From: Thermoanaerobacter sp.
GTDB taxonomy: Bacteria; Bacillota; Thermoanaerobacteria; Thermoanaerobacterales; Thermoanaerobacteraceae
Direction of reading: 5' to 3'
Assembly (NCBI GenBank): GCA_014896455.1
Contig: JADBKJ010000004.1
Coordinates: 1-64,000 of the forward strand
DNA length: 64,000 nt
Shown here: piece by piece, positions 1-8,362 of the stretch
How positions within the stretch are numbered: position 1 is the stretch's first letter
How the letters are laid out: each line of letters begins with the position of its first letter
Notes under the pieces: generated by a model
Databases searched by the model: none
Told to the model about the DNA's origin: nothing
The model's input: the letters and a program-made list of their open reading frames with translations, nothing else
Made by a program: the position numbers and the translations under genes

Positions 1-4
1 TCCG

Positions 5-54
5 CTGCCCTCAAGCAGCTTCTCTATATTATCAAATTCTATTACCTTTGTCAA
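5..54 (-). promoter_or_regulatory. Promoter reading out of the left edge, with downstream hairpin
   Basis: On the minus strand a TTGACA box (54-49) is followed by a 17-base spacer and TAATAT (31-26), a near-consensus vegetative sigma-A promoter. Just downstream is a small inverted repeat, GCTGC/GCAGC (20-5), which could start a structured leader. The gene it serves lies outside the window. The same strand has an open frame from an ATG at about 152 to the window edge with no recognisable product, so a coding explanation of this stretch cannot be excluded. Confidence 0.5.
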
Positions 55-255
55 GTACTCATAGGTTGGGAATTTATGCATACTCAATCCTACAAACAAC
101 ACATCATTTTCGCGTGTATATACTATATCACAAATATATATCAATAGCAACATTTAAAAATATTTATTAAACCTAAATAACAGCTATTTAATGAATATAT
201 CTTATTATTGCATCATAATCCTCATTTTTATGAGTTTAAATCAGGTAAACATTGT

Positions 256-288
256 ATTAAAATAGAGCGGAGGCACAAGGCCTCCTTA
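256..288 (-). terminator. Terminator after the DUF1657 gene
   Basis: An inverted repeat GGAGGC/GCCTCC with a 5-base loop (269-285) is followed on the minus strand by GCTCTATTTTAA. It lies 15-45 bases past the stop of the DUF1657 gene. The T-tract is interrupted, so this is a moderate call. The bases from about 55 to 255 hold nothing else I can support. Confidence 0.5.
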
Positions 289-299
289 TAAATATCTTT

Positions 300-563
300 T
301 CACTTCTTATTTGTGAGAACATTTTGCTGATTTTGTTGTGTCGCTTGCTGTGTAGCTTGAGACTGATGATTTAGTTTGTTATGCACATTTATATAATTTA
401 ACCTATTAGTAAGCATAGTGACATGTCTTTGCATATCTTGTTGCATCTGCTGAAACATTTGTTTTGCAGCAGGGTCATCTGTAGAGCTTGCAAATTGCGC
501 ATAGGTTCCAAGAGCCGATTGTGCGGCTGCAATAGCTTTTTCCATATCGCTCTTAACAGTCAT
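300..563 (-). CDS. DUF1657 family small protein
   Basis: An 87-residue protein starting MTVKSDMEKAIAAAQSALG. The N-terminal 65 residues fit the DUF1657 pattern of small alpha-helical proteins: two helices with a conserved Ala/Gln-rich core and repeated QQM/QQN segments. The C-terminal tail is very Gln/Asn-rich. The start was chosen at the ATG at 563 because AGGAGG lies 6 bases upstream; the longer frame starts inside poly-basic codons with no ribosome site. The function is unknown. DUF1657 genes are common in spore-forming Firmicutes, often near SpoVA-like genes, but no SpoVA gene is visible here. Confidence 0.75.
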   Translation of the reverse strand: MTVKSDMEKAIAAAQSALGTYAQFASSTDDPAAKQMFQQMQQDMQRHVTMLTNRLNYINVHNKLNHQSQATQQATQQNQQNVLTNKK

Positions 564-644
564 AATAATCCTCCTTTTATCTTTTTTACACAAATATTAT
601 TCCAAAAAGGAGGCTTATTTAAACTGTTTATTTTTGTAGTGATT

Positions 645-917
645 TCAAACAATATGCTGCAAAATTATCAAAAGGATAATTCCTGGAATACCCAAAAAGC
701 CTACAACAAGGGCAGTCACAGGATTTATAGCAATATATAATCCGAGAGATTTTCCTATCAAATTGATAATAAACAAAATTAAGCCTCCGATAATTCCATT
801 TATTATAATTCTTAGCAAAATTTTTTTTGGAACTACTAATAACCATCCTAAAAGATAAAGTAAAAACAAGCCAATTAAGTAAGCAATGATTATATTGTAT
901 TCAATGCTTATATTCAT
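645..917 (-). CDS. bofA: BofA-like pro-sigma-K processing inhibitor
   Basis: A 90-residue, almost wholly hydrophobic protein with three predicted membrane segments (about 8-28, 33-53, 65-88). Length, hydrophobicity pattern and the terminal NPVTALVVGFLGIPGIILL match the BofA family. In Bacillus, BofA holds the SpoIVFB protease inactive in the outer forespore membrane and so delays pro-sigma-K cleavage. Here it lies downstream of yaaL and recR, the arrangement usual for Firmicutes. The AGGGGG ribosome site is part of a long inverted repeat just upstream. An overlapping frame at 628-846 is a shadow. Confidence 0.88.
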   Translation of the reverse strand: MNISIEYNIIIAYLIGLFLLYLLGWLLVVPKKILLRIIINGIIGGLILFIINLIGKSLGLYIAINPVTALVVGFLGIPGIILLIILQHIV

Positions 918-924
918 ACAAAAA

Positions 925-963
925 CCCCCTAAGAGTCTACTGTTATATTTATACTTAGGGGGA
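925..963 (-). promoter_or_regulatory. Inverted repeat covering the bofA ribosome binding site
   Basis: CCCCCTAAG and CTTAGGGGG form a perfect 9-bp stem around a 21-base AT-rich loop between yaaL and bofA. On the minus strand the 3' arm is the AGGGGG ribosome site of bofA and is followed by TTTTTG. The element could therefore act as a leaky terminator or as an occluding hairpin in read-through mRNA from yaaL. Both roles are inferred from position. Confidence 0.5.
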
Positions 964-970
964 GGACAAA

Positions 971-1243
971 TTATGATAGGAGGGACGAAAAATTATCAAA
1001 ATTTATTCTTTCTTCTTTTGCTTTTTTCAATAAATATATGTACTTTCTCTTTAAACTCTCTAACCGATATATAGCATAATCTACTAAGTCAGGGTCTGTG
1101 ACACTTTGAAAATAAATTTCTGCATCTTTCAATTCTTTTATCGTTTGTCTCACTTCATTTACCAATTGATAATTCTTACTATTGTAGTCATATATATTTT
1201 TTGTTACCGCAATCTCTTTTAAATAATCGAAAAGCATTCCCAT
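971..1243 (-). CDS. yaaL: YaaL-like DUF2508 protein
   Basis: A 90-residue protein, MGMLFDYLKEIAVTKNIYD..., with the charged, helix-rich layout of DUF2508 (Bacillus YaaL). The section with VDYAIYRLESLKRKYIYLLK is the most family-like. The function is unknown; in Bacilli the gene sits between recR and bofA, as here. The start at 1243 was chosen because GAGGAGG lies 6 bases upstream. A perfect inverted repeat lies directly before that ribosome site. Confidence 0.8.
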   Translation of the reverse strand: MGMLFDYLKEIAVTKNIYDYNSKNYQLVNEVRQTIKELKDAEIYFQSVTDPDLVDYAIYRLESLKRKYIYLLKKAKEERINFDNFSSLLS

Positions 1244-1253
1244 AATATACCTC

Positions 1254-1287
1254 CTCAACCGTATTGTTCCCTAAAATACGGTTGAGT
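1254..1287 (-). repeat. 11-bp perfect hairpin before the yaaL ribosome site
   Basis: CTCAACCGTAT and ATACGGTTGAG form a perfect 11-bp stem with an 11-12 base loop in the gap between the tandem HD-GYP gene and yaaL. The 3' arm runs straight into the GGAGG of yaaL on the minus strand. There is no T-tract, so it is not a normal terminator; it could be an mRNA processing or stability element or an operator. Confidence 0.5.
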
Positions 1288-1292
1288 ATGCA

Positions 1293-2465
1293 TCAAAGTA
1301 CCACTTCTTTTAAAATTTCTAAAGACTCTCCGCTTACTTTATTATCTTTCACCGATTTTGCAATAATGTCTATCGCCTGCTTAGGTTCAAGTCCCTTTCT
1401 ATAAGGCCTGTCTTCTGTCAATGCTTGATACATGTCACAAACCGCCACATGTCTATCAATCTCTCCAATTTCGTCACCTTTTAATCCCTCAGGATACCCG
1501 CTTCCATCTAATTTCTCGTGATGATTTGCGGCCCATTCTGCTATATCATCTATTCCTCCTATTTCTTTGAGTATTTCTTTAGTATAATAGGTATGAGATT
1601 TTATAACCATAAACTCCTCTTCAGTAAGCTTGTCCGGTTTGTCAAGAATAGAATTAGGTACAGCCAGCTTTCCAAGGTCATGAAGCAATCCCGCAATTTT
1701 TATTTTTCGAGAAGTTTCTTCATCACATCCTATCACCTTAGCTATTTCATATGCTAACTTTGAAATACTTTTAGAATGGTTATAGGTAAAACGGCTTCTA
1801 TTATCGATAATTTGTGCAAAAACTTCTGCTATATCCTCTAAATCATTAATTCCTATTGAAACCGTGTCTTTAGGTTCAATCCTTTTTAATATACTTTTTA
1901 TGTCAAAAAACTTATAATCAAGCCAGAACTTCTCTTGCTTCATAAGTTCAAGTAATGCCTTTGAAACCAAAGGGTTAAACATTTTCCCTATATTAATCTC
2001 TACACATTCTTTTAAATTTTCCCTTATATTGTATTCTCTCTCTTTGTGAGACAAAGAAGTGTACCTTATGTCGAATTGATCTGATATAAAAACTATCTGA
2101 GCTCCTAATGGGATTTCATCTCCTTTTAACCTAAAATGCCCACTTCCATCGTAATTCTCATGGTGATACCTTATAATCTCTGAAAAATTCTCACCAAAAG
2201 GCAATTTTAAAACAATTTTACTGCCTCTGTCTGCATGTTTCCACCATTCCTCTGTGTAAAAATCTTCATATATATCGACTTTGCCTATATCGTGTAAAAG
2301 AGCAGAGTAATAAACCTTCTTCTTTTTTCCCTCATCAAATCCAAGCATTTCTGAAATCCTGAGAGAAACATATGCGACTCTTCTTGCATGTCCCATATTC
2401 TTATACTCTTGCACGTCAAGGGCCAAAGATAAAGCAGACAGCAGATTATTATAATTCAAATTCAC
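1293..2465 (-). CDS. Tandem HD-GYP domain phosphohydrolase
   Basis: A 390-residue protein made of two HD-type phosphohydrolase domains and no visible sensor or receiver domain. The first half has HDIGK (58-62) and HHENYDGSG (about 101), but the GYP signature is replaced by GHF. The second half has HDLGK (262-266), HHEKLDGSGYPEG (about 315) and an intact GYP. HD-GYP enzymes hydrolyse cyclic di-GMP or related cyclic dinucleotides, so the second domain is the likely active one and the first may be regulatory; that is inference. It is cytosolic, with no signal or membrane segment. A TATAAT-like -10 lies about 40 bases upstream. Confidence 0.85.
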   Translation of the reverse strand: MNLNYNNLLSALSLALDVQEYKNMGHARRVAYVSLRISEMLGFDEGKKKKVYYSALLHDIGKVDIYEDFYTEEWWKHADRGSKIVLKLPFGENFSEIIRYHHENYDGSGHFRLKGDEIPLGAQIVFISDQFDIRYTSLSHKEREYNIRENLKECVEINIGKMFNPLVSKALLELMKQEKFWLDYKFFDIKSILKRIEPKDTVSIGINDLEDIAEVFAQIIDNRSRFTYNHSKSISKLAYEIAKVIGCDEETSRKIKIAGLLHDLGKLAVPNSILDKPDKLTEEEFMVIKSHTYYTKEILKEIGGIDDIAEWAANHHEKLDGSGYPEGLKGDEIGEIDRHVAVCDMYQALTEDRPYRKGLEPKQAIDIIAKSVKDNKVSGESLEILKEVVL

Positions 2466-2564
2466 ATTTTCTTCCTCCTAACAAATAATTATTTTAACTT
2501 GATAATATTATACACTACTTTTTTGGACTTGAATAGACAAATTTCGACATTATTCTAAAAATTA

Positions 2565-2601
2565 AAAAAGCTCCCATGGTCCATCTCCATAGGAGCTTTT
2601 T
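2565..2601 (-). terminator. Terminator after recR
   Basis: AAAAAGCTCC and GGAGCTTTTT form a stem-loop ending in TTTTTT on the minus strand, immediately after the recR stop codon. It closes the dnaX-ybaB-recR group. Confidence 0.85.
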
Positions 2602-2603
2602 CA

Positions 2604-3203
2604 TCACACCTCTCTTCTTCCCTCTAAAGCCTTTGACAAAGTCACAACATCTGTATACTCCAAATCTCCCCCCACAGGAATTCCATGAGCGATCCTTGTA
2701 ACCTTTACTTCAAAGGGTTTTAAGAGTTTAGCTATATACATTGCTGTAGCTTCTCCTTCTATATCTGGATTGGTAGCAAGTATGACTTCTTTTACACTGC
2801 CATCTTTTACTCTTTCCAAAAGTTCTTTTATCCTTATATCTTCCGGTCCTACTCCCTCTATAGGTGAAATAACACCATGCAGAACATGGTACACTCCTTT
2901 GTATTCCTTGACTTTTTCCATAGCAACTACATCCATCGGATGAGACACAACGCATATAGTGGAATGGTCTCTATTTTTATCACTGCATATGTCACACACC
3001 TCTTTATCAGTTATGTTAAAACAAATTTTGCAATATCTCAATTTCTCTTTCGCTTCTATAATAGCCTGAGAAAGACTTCTTACTTCGTCTAAAGGCATAT
3101 TTATTATGAAAAAAGCAAGCCTTTGTGCTGTTTTAGGACCTATACCGGGCAACTTTGACAGTTCTTCTATAAGCTTCGCTATAGAAGTAGAATAATAGTT
3201 CAT
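2604..3203 (-). CDS. recR: Recombination mediator RecR
   Basis: A 199-residue protein of normal RecR length. It has the N-terminal helix-hairpin-helix [13 protein letters not shown] (18-30), a four-Cys zinc finger (C58, C61, C70, C73), a Toprim domain from about 81 to 175 and the C-terminal [12 protein letters not shown] motif. RecR forms a ring clamp that works with RecO/RecF to load RecA at gaps. The gene is 10 bp after ybaB in a dnaX-ybaB-recR operon, the standard bacterial arrangement. Confidence 0.97.
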   Translation of the reverse strand: MNYYSTSIAKLIEELSKLPGIGPKTAQRLAFFIINMPLDEVRSLSQAIIEAKEKLRYCKICFNITDKEVCDICSDKNRDHSTICVVSHPMDVVAMEKVKEYKGVYHVLHGVISPIEGVGPEDIRIKELLERVKDGSVKEVILATNPDIEGEATAMYIAKLLKPFEVKVTRIAHGIPVGGDLEYTDVVTLSKALEGRREV

Positions 3204-3212
3204 TTTTTCACC

Positions 3213-3548
3213 TCAAAACAGTCCAGGAATGTTTAGTCCTCCGGTTATCTTTGCCATTTCAGAAGCAATCATTTCTTCCGCATTCCTTAAAGCTTGATTA
3301 ACCGCAGCTAATACAAGGTCTTCTAACGTTTCTACATCATCTTTATCTACAACATCAGGATTTATTTCAATACTTACAAGTTCTTTTCTGCCATTAGCAA
3401 CTGCTTTTACCATCCCACCACCGGCAGTAGCTTCTACAGTCTTTTGCATTAGCTCTTCTTGCATTTTCTTTATTTCTTCTTGCATCTGTTGGGCTTGTTT
3501 AATCATGTTATTTATATTAAACCCGCCCGGAAATCCGCCTTTTGCCAT
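3213..3548 (-). CDS. ybaB: YbaB/EbfC nucleoid-associated protein
   Basis: A 111-residue DNA-binding protein of the YbaB/EbfC family. The pattern is MAKGGFPGG, a Met/Gln-rich helix, then [25 protein letters not shown], the family core strand motif. It probably dimerises and coats DNA. It lies between dnaX and recR with short gaps. Confidence 0.95.
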   Translation of the reverse strand: MAKGGFPGGFNINNMIKQAQQMQEEIKKMQEELMQKTVEATAGGGMVKAVANGRKELVSIEINPDVVDKDDVETLEDLVLAAVNQALRNAEEMIASEMAKITGGLNIPGLF

Positions 3549-3613
3549 AACACTATAACCTCCTAAATTTTATTCTAAAATATTTATATGCTTTTTTGAA
3601 TTATTGGTGAAAA

Positions 3614-5170
3614 TTATATTATCTCTATATCTTCACCAAAAAACTCCTTAACTTGCTGTACAAGTAATTCCTCTTCATTTTTTCTTAATTCAAACTTCAA
3701 AGGAATTGCCTTCCCAACTAGTTCTTTTAATATTCCTTCAATAAAACTTTTGTTTTCCGCTTTGCTCAATTCCTCCTTTAATAAAGCATACTCTTCAGGA
3801 TATTCTACCACAATTGTTCCTTTTTTTAAATAAGGAATCCCTTTTTCTATAAAGGCGTACAAAGCTATTCTTTCTTTTTTTATCATTTCTTTTACTTCAG
3901 CCCACACCTTTTTTAAATCTATATCCTCTTGCTGTACTATTTGCGATGCCACGTTTTCTTCTTTTTGTTCTTCTGGTAAATTTATTTTTCTATTTTTCTC
4001 TTCTTTTTCTTCCCTAAAAAAAAATTGTCCTTTTTCTAATTTGTCTTCTATTTGTTCTACTCTTGCTAACAAACTCATCATATCGTAAGAAATTTCCGGC
4101 TTTATCAACCTCAAAATAGTCACTTCTAAAAGGGTTAACGGAGATATAGCATATCTAACTTCTTTTTGTAGATTTGTAAATTTTTCTAAAGCGTTAGTCA
4201 AAAAAGCTGTCCCAAAGTTTTGTACTCTTTCTTTTACAGTTTCTACATCGCTGTATAAAATTTCTTTTAATTCCTCTCCTCCTATTTTGTAAAGCACCAT
4301 ATCTCTCAAAATATAAGTTAAGGACTTTAAAAAATTCCCCACGTCTATTCCATAAGACAAAATTTTATCTAATTGTTTCAATGAAGCTACTACATCTTTA
4401 GCATTCATGTAATCTAAAAGAGAAAATAACATTTCATCATTAGCTACACCTAACATTTCGCATACATCTTCATAGGTTATAAGGCCTTCTTTATAAGAAG
4501 CACATTGTTCTAGTAGACTTATCGCATCCCTCATAGAACCATTGCCATAAAGTGCGATAGTTTTAAGACCCTTCTCTTCAATTTTTATGTTGCTGTCAAT
4601 GCAAATTTTTTCAAGATTTTGCGCTATTAATCGAGTAGGTATTTTTTTAAAGTCAAACCTTTGACAGCGGGATAAAATAGTATCTGGCAATTTGTCCGGC
4701 TCTGTAGTCGCAAGAATAAAAATCACATGAGGAGGTGGCTCTTCCAATGTCTTTAAAAGAGCATTAAAAGCCCCTGTAGAAAGCATATGCACCTCATCAA
4801 TTATATATACTTTGTACTTAGCTAGGGATGGAGAGTAAATTACAGATTCTCTCAATTCTCTTACATCATTTACACTGTTATTAGACGCAGCATCAATCTC
4901 TAAAACATCCATCGTAGTATTGTTATTTATAGATTGACAAATCTCACAAGAATTACAAGGCTCTCCATCTTTATTATTTAAACAATTAACTGCTTTTGCA
5001 AAAATCTTAGCTACACTGGTTTTCCCTGTTCCTCTTGTACCTGTAAAGAGATAAGCATGTCCTATCTTTTTTAACTTTATTTGGTTTTTTAAAGTTCTTA
5101 CAATATGTTCTTGCCCCACCACTTCTTTAAAACTTCTTGGCCTATACTTTCTATACAAAGACTGATACAT
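3614..5170 (-). CDS. dnaX: DNA polymerase III subunits gamma/tau
   Basis: A 518-residue clamp-loader ATPase. It has Walker A GTRGTGKT (44-51), a four-Cys zinc site (C63, C72, C75, C78), DEVH Walker B (125-128) and the SRC motif LSRCQRF. A charged linker at about 385-425 leads to a C-terminal tau-like region. The ATG at 5170 was chosen because GAGGTG lies 6 bases upstream; an in-frame GTG 9 bases earlier is part of that site. The protein loads the DnaN clamp at the replication fork. Confidence 0.96.
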   Translation of the reverse strand: MYQSLYRKYRPRSFKEVVGQEHIVRTLKNQIKLKKIGHAYLFTGTRGTGKTSVAKIFAKAVNCLNNKDGEPCNSCEICQSINNNTTMDVLEIDAASNNSVNDVRELRESVIYSPSLAKYKVYIIDEVHMLSTGAFNALLKTLEEPPPHVIFILATTEPDKLPDTILSRCQRFDFKKIPTRLIAQNLEKICIDSNIKIEEKGLKTIALYGNGSMRDAISLLEQCASYKEGLITYEDVCEMLGVANDEMLFSLLDYMNAKDVVASLKQLDKILSYGIDVGNFLKSLTYILRDMVLYKIGGEELKEILYSDVETVKERVQNFGTAFLTNALEKFTNLQKEVRYAISPLTLLEVTILRLIKPEISYDMMSLLARVEQIEDKLEKGQFFFREEKEEKNRKINLPEEQKEENVASQIVQQEDIDLKKVWAEVKEMIKKERIALYAFIEKGIPYLKKGTIVVEYPEEYALLKEELSKAENKSFIEGILKELVGKAIPLKFELRKNEEELLVQQVKEFFGEDIEII

Positions 5171-5232
5171 GTTTAACACCTCGTTATTTTCAATTGTAAC
5201 AAAAAAAAAGATATATTTCTACATCTAAAATT

Positions 5233-7131
5233 TTAAGAAACACTTTCAAATATCTGATTTTTTACTTCCTCTAGCTTTTGCCTCGCATTCATGTAAATTG
5301 AGATAAATACATCTACTATTTCAGGATGAAATTGAGTACCTTTATGTCTTAAAATTTCATTTACTGCTTCTTCAATAGTCATTCCTTTTCTATAAGCTCT
5401 ATCAGAAGTCATTGCATCAAAGGCATCAGCCACACCAAGAATTGCTGCTTCTATAGGGATTTCTTCGCCTTTTAAACCATAAGGATAACCTTTCCCATCA
5501 TATCGCTCATGGTGTTTGGAAATAGCTTCTAATATTTCTTTCGGCAGATCTATAGGCATTAAAATTTTTCTTGATATCTCTGGATGACTTTTTATAACGT
5601 TATACTCTTCTTCCGACAGTTTGCCTTTCTTTAGAAGAATAGTATCAGATATGCCTATCTTTCCTATATCATGTAATATCCCTGCAATCCTTAATTGTTC
5701 TATTTTCTTCCTTGAAAAGCCCATATATTCCCCTATTAAAACAGCATATTGAGATACTCTCATAGAATGTCCTTTTGTATATAAATCCTTTGCTTCCATT
5801 GCATAAGCTAAAGCTTCTATAGTCTTTATATAGACTTTTTTAATCTCGTCATACAGTTTGGAATTTTCAATTGCCACAGACACTGCGCTGGCAATAGACC
5901 TCAATAAACTCATATTTTTGACCGTATTTGCTGCAGTCCAAACTGTTAAAATTCCCTTAGTTTCATTTCTAAAAATTAAAGGCACTATCACAACTGAATA
6001 AACATCTTTAGCTGCAAAAATAGCTGTTATTTTTTCACTATGCGAAAACTCTTCTACATCTTTTATTTTTATTTCTCTTTGATTTACTAATTCATTTATA
6101 TCCTCTTCTGATAATTTAATTTCTTCATATACAGGATAATTTTTTAATTCTCCCCCTTTTACAAGTAAAACAAACTTATGAAAATACGGATTATATTCCC
6201 TTATAGTGCACAAAGGTGAATTTAACAATTCAGCAACTTTTTCTACTATGTTATTCAATACCTCTTTTATGTCACTTCCCGATGTAAGTAGCCTTCCTAC
6301 ATCACTAATAGCCAATATTTCATTATTCTTTTCAGCTATTTGTTTTTTTACATAATACATTTCTGTAATATCTCGAGAAATACCTTGAATGCCTACCACT
6401 TCTTCATCAATTTTTAGCCTTTTAACATGAGTTTCTGTTATAACCAATAAGCCTTCTTTGGTTTTAAAATTGATTTCTGAAAAATTAATTTTACCTTCCA
6501 TCATGTTTTTCAAGATTTCTCTGCTGTCTTCATCTACAATTTCAAAAATGCTTTTTCCTATCAATTCGTGAGGAGTATAATTTAAATACCTTATAACTCG
6601 TGAATTGACAAATTCAATAATAAAATTTTTATCAGTCACCCACAAAATATCCCGAATATTTTCTACTAACAATCGATACTTTCTTTCAGAAATTTCTAAT
6701 TCATGAGTCAAAGTCTCTAACTGCTCGTAGGATGCTTCTAATTCCGCGTTAAACTCCTGTAATTCTTCATTTTGTTGTATTAAACTTTCCGTCTGTTCTT
6801 TTAATTTTTTATAACTTTGAGATAAGTCTCTAGCCATGGAATTAAAATTCTCTGAAAGTTCCCTAAACTCTTTTGAATCAGTAATATTTAACTGATAATC
6901 AAAATCCCCGCGAGAAATCCTTTTAACAGCTTCGTTTAATTTTTTAATAGGTTCAGACAATTTTTTAGATAAAAAACTCGATAGCCCTAGCGAAATTAAT
7001 AAAATTATTCCCCCTATAAAAACTCTATTTTCAAACCCTGACAAAAAATGAGCTAATGACAACAAGTAAACAATTATAGAAACTCCAAATAAAGTAAAAA
7101 ATATCCGTGTATTATAATATTTTTTAAACAT
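5233..7131 (-). CDS. Membrane sensor with HAMP, PAS, GAF and HD-GYP domains
   Basis: A 632-residue signalling protein. It has two N-terminal membrane segments (about 11-32 and 37-55) with only a few residues between them, then a HAMP domain (about 58-110), a coiled coil (about 100-150), a PAS domain (about 150-260), a GAF domain (about 275-425) and a C-terminal HD-GYP domain with HDIGK (487-491) and HHERYDGKGYPYG. It probably senses an intracellular or membrane signal and degrades cyclic di-GMP. The ATG at 7131 is 5 bases after GGAGG; the upstream in-frame ATG overlaps that site. It lies downstream of the SRP RNA gene. No partner GGDEF gene is visible nearby. Confidence 0.9.
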   Translation of the reverse strand: MFKKYYNTRIFFTLFGVSIIVYLLSLAHFLSGFENRVFIGGIILLISLGLSSFLSKKLSEPIKKLNEAVKRISRGDFDYQLNITDSKEFRELSENFNSMARDLSQSYKKLKEQTESLIQQNEELQEFNAELEASYEQLETLTHELEISERKYRLLVENIRDILWVTDKNFIIEFVNSRVIRYLNYTPHELIGKSIFEIVDEDSREILKNMMEGKINFSEINFKTKEGLLVITETHVKRLKIDEEVVGIQGISRDITEMYYVKKQIAEKNNEILAISDVGRLLTSGSDIKEVLNNIVEKVAELLNSPLCTIREYNPYFHKFVLLVKGGELKNYPVYEEIKLSEEDINELVNQREIKIKDVEEFSHSEKITAIFAAKDVYSVVIVPLIFRNETKGILTVWTAANTVKNMSLLRSIASAVSVAIENSKLYDEIKKVYIKTIEALAYAMEAKDLYTKGHSMRVSQYAVLIGEYMGFSRKKIEQLRIAGILHDIGKIGISDTILLKKGKLSEEEYNVIKSHPEISRKILMPIDLPKEILEAISKHHERYDGKGYPYGLKGEEIPIEAAILGVADAFDAMTSDRAYRKGMTIEEAVNEILRHKGTQFHPEIVDVFISIYMNARQKLEEVKNQIFESVS

Positions 7132-7258
7132 ATTATCCTCCATCTCTTTTCTTTTGTAAGAATAAGTTCCCTATATTTATTTCGGCTAAAAGCCTTCACA
7201 TTTTAAGTAAGAGTTATAAAAAATAATAAGAAATATTTTCCAGTAAAAGAACAAAAAT

Positions 7259-7537
7259 AAAAGGCCGCACACCCAGCTTCGACCTGCCACCATAAGCGTT
7301 ACATAAGCAGTTAGCTCCACTCAAGCTCCCCTGCGGCACACGGAAGTGTTTGCTTACCGCTGCTTCCTTCCGGACCTGACGGGGTTCGCAAATTTCCGTT
7401 GCGCAGGACTCAAGTATCAACGCCACTTACTTATGCCAGACCTTACAATGGTCAGGCCTCAGCCTGGGAATTCGACCCTGCTATAGCGGGTTGCAGGTTA
7501 CAGGGCACCGCTACCTCCCCATCTAGTACGGCCAAGA
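7259..7537 (-). ncRNA. ffs: Signal recognition particle RNA, large type
   Basis: The minus strand carries the conserved SRP domain IV core GTCAGGTCCGGAAGGAAGCA (about 7386-7367) and, near the 5' end, GGGGAGGTAGCGGTGCCCTG, typical of the Alu domain of Bacillus/Clostridium scRNA. The termini GGCCGTAC and GTGCGGCC pair to close the molecule, giving about 275 nt. A T-rich tract follows the 3' end. The RNA scaffolds Ffh for co-translational membrane targeting. It begins about 13 nt after a tRNA-Ser, so it is probably processed from a shared transcript. Open frames across it on both strands are spurious. Confidence 0.93.
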
Positions 7538-7550
7538 ATTACCTTTTTCA

Positions 7551-7644
7551 TGGCGGAGAGAGAGGGATTCGAACCCTCGGTACCCCTTTTTAGAGGTACA
7601 CACGATTTCCAGTCGTGCACCTTCGTCCACTCGGTCATCTCTCC
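7551..7644 (-). tRNA. tRNA-Ser(GGA)
   Basis: A 94-nt class II tRNA with encoded CCA. The acceptor GGAGAGA pairs with TCTCTCC, the anticodon loop is CTGGAAA (anticodon GGA, reading UCC/UCU), it has a long variable arm, and the T arm carries GGTTCGAATCC. It lies between another tRNA-Ser and the SRP RNA. Confidence 0.96.
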
Positions 7645-7699
7645 AAGTTTTACTGGACTTCAACCCATGTAATTACTCTACCTTTTTATTCAATTTTCA

Positions 7700-7790
7700 T
7701 GGCGGAGAGAGTGAGATTCGAACTCACGAGGCGAAAAATTCGCCCACTCGCTTTCGAGGCGAGCGCTTTCGACCACTCAGCCATCTCTCC
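7700..7790 (-). tRNA. tRNA-Ser(CGA)
   Basis: A 91-nt class II tRNA with encoded CCA, acceptor GGAGAGA/TCTCTCC, anticodon loop CTCGAAA (anticodon CGA, reading UCG) and a long variable arm. It starts only 4 bases after the tadA stop, so it is probably on the tadA transcript. Confidence 0.96.
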
Positions 7791-7794
7791 GCAC

Positions 7795-8241
7795 TTATCC
7801 CCTTAAATTTTCAAAGAAATCTTTTAAAAGAGTTTTGCATTCCTCTTCCATTATTCCAAAATACACTTCTGTTTTACTTACTAAATAGTTGTTATTTAAA
7901 ATATCAACTACTGTACCTGCAGCACCTGTTCTTTCACTTTCCGCTCCTATATATACCCTCTTTATGCGGGATTCTAAAATAGCTCCAGCGCACATAGGGC
8001 ACGGCTCTAAAGTCACATATATGCTACAATCATCAAGTCTCCAACTGCCAAGAGTTTTACAAGCTTCTTTTATCGCTAATATTTCCGCATGAGCTGTTGC
8101 ATCATTCGATGATTCTTTTTGATTGAATCCTTTCCCAATTATTTGTCCATCTTTTACAATAACAGCTCCAACAGGTACTTCTCCAAGTTGGTAACTTTTC
8201 TTCGCCTCTAAAATAGCGGCTTCCATGAATCTATTAATCAT
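7795..8241 (-). CDS. tadA: tRNA adenosine(34) deaminase TadA
   Basis: A 148-residue zinc deaminase with HAE (51-53) and PCPMCAGAI (80-88), the catalytic Glu and the Cys zinc ligands of TadA. It converts A34 of tRNA-Arg(ACG) to inosine, and such a tRNA-Arg(ACG) is encoded at 13467-13543. The ATG at 8241 was chosen for GGTGG 5 bases upstream. Two tRNA-Ser genes and SRP RNA follow on the same strand, so a tadA-tRNA-tRNA-ffs transcript is likely. Confidence 0.95.
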   Translation of the reverse strand: MINRFMEAAILEAKKSYQLGEVPVGAVIVKDGQIIGKGFNQKESSNDATAHAEILAIKEACKTLGSWRLDDCSIYVTLEPCPMCAGAILESRIKRVYIGAESERTGAAGTVVDILNNNYLVSKTEVYFGIMEEECKTLLKDFFENLRG

Positions 8242-8311
8242 ACAATCCACCGTAAATATGCATGCCCACAAAATAAACCTGTGGCTTTTTATTTGTACTC
8301 TGCATAAAGGT

Positions 8312-8340
8312 ATTTTATCAGAGAATTATTTAAGTGTCAA
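8312..8340 (-). promoter_or_regulatory. Sigma-A promoter for tadA and downstream RNAs
   Basis: TTGACA (8340-8335), a 17-base spacer and TAAAAT (8317-8312) lie about 70 bases upstream of tadA. No other strong promoter is obvious before the two tRNAs and SRP RNA. Confidence 0.8.
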
Positions 8341-8362
8341 GTATACTCCTACTTGAATTTAT

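Noticed and set aside
1-152. Left-edge minus-strand open frame (MLLLIYICDIVYTREND...) as a partial gene
   Set aside because: No ribosome site before its ATG, and a near-consensus promoter overlaps it. Kept only as an alternative in the promoter entry.
7214-7593. Open frames on both strands over 7.2-7.6 kb
   Set aside because: They are covered by the SRP RNA and tRNA-Ser, whose conserved sequence explains the region.
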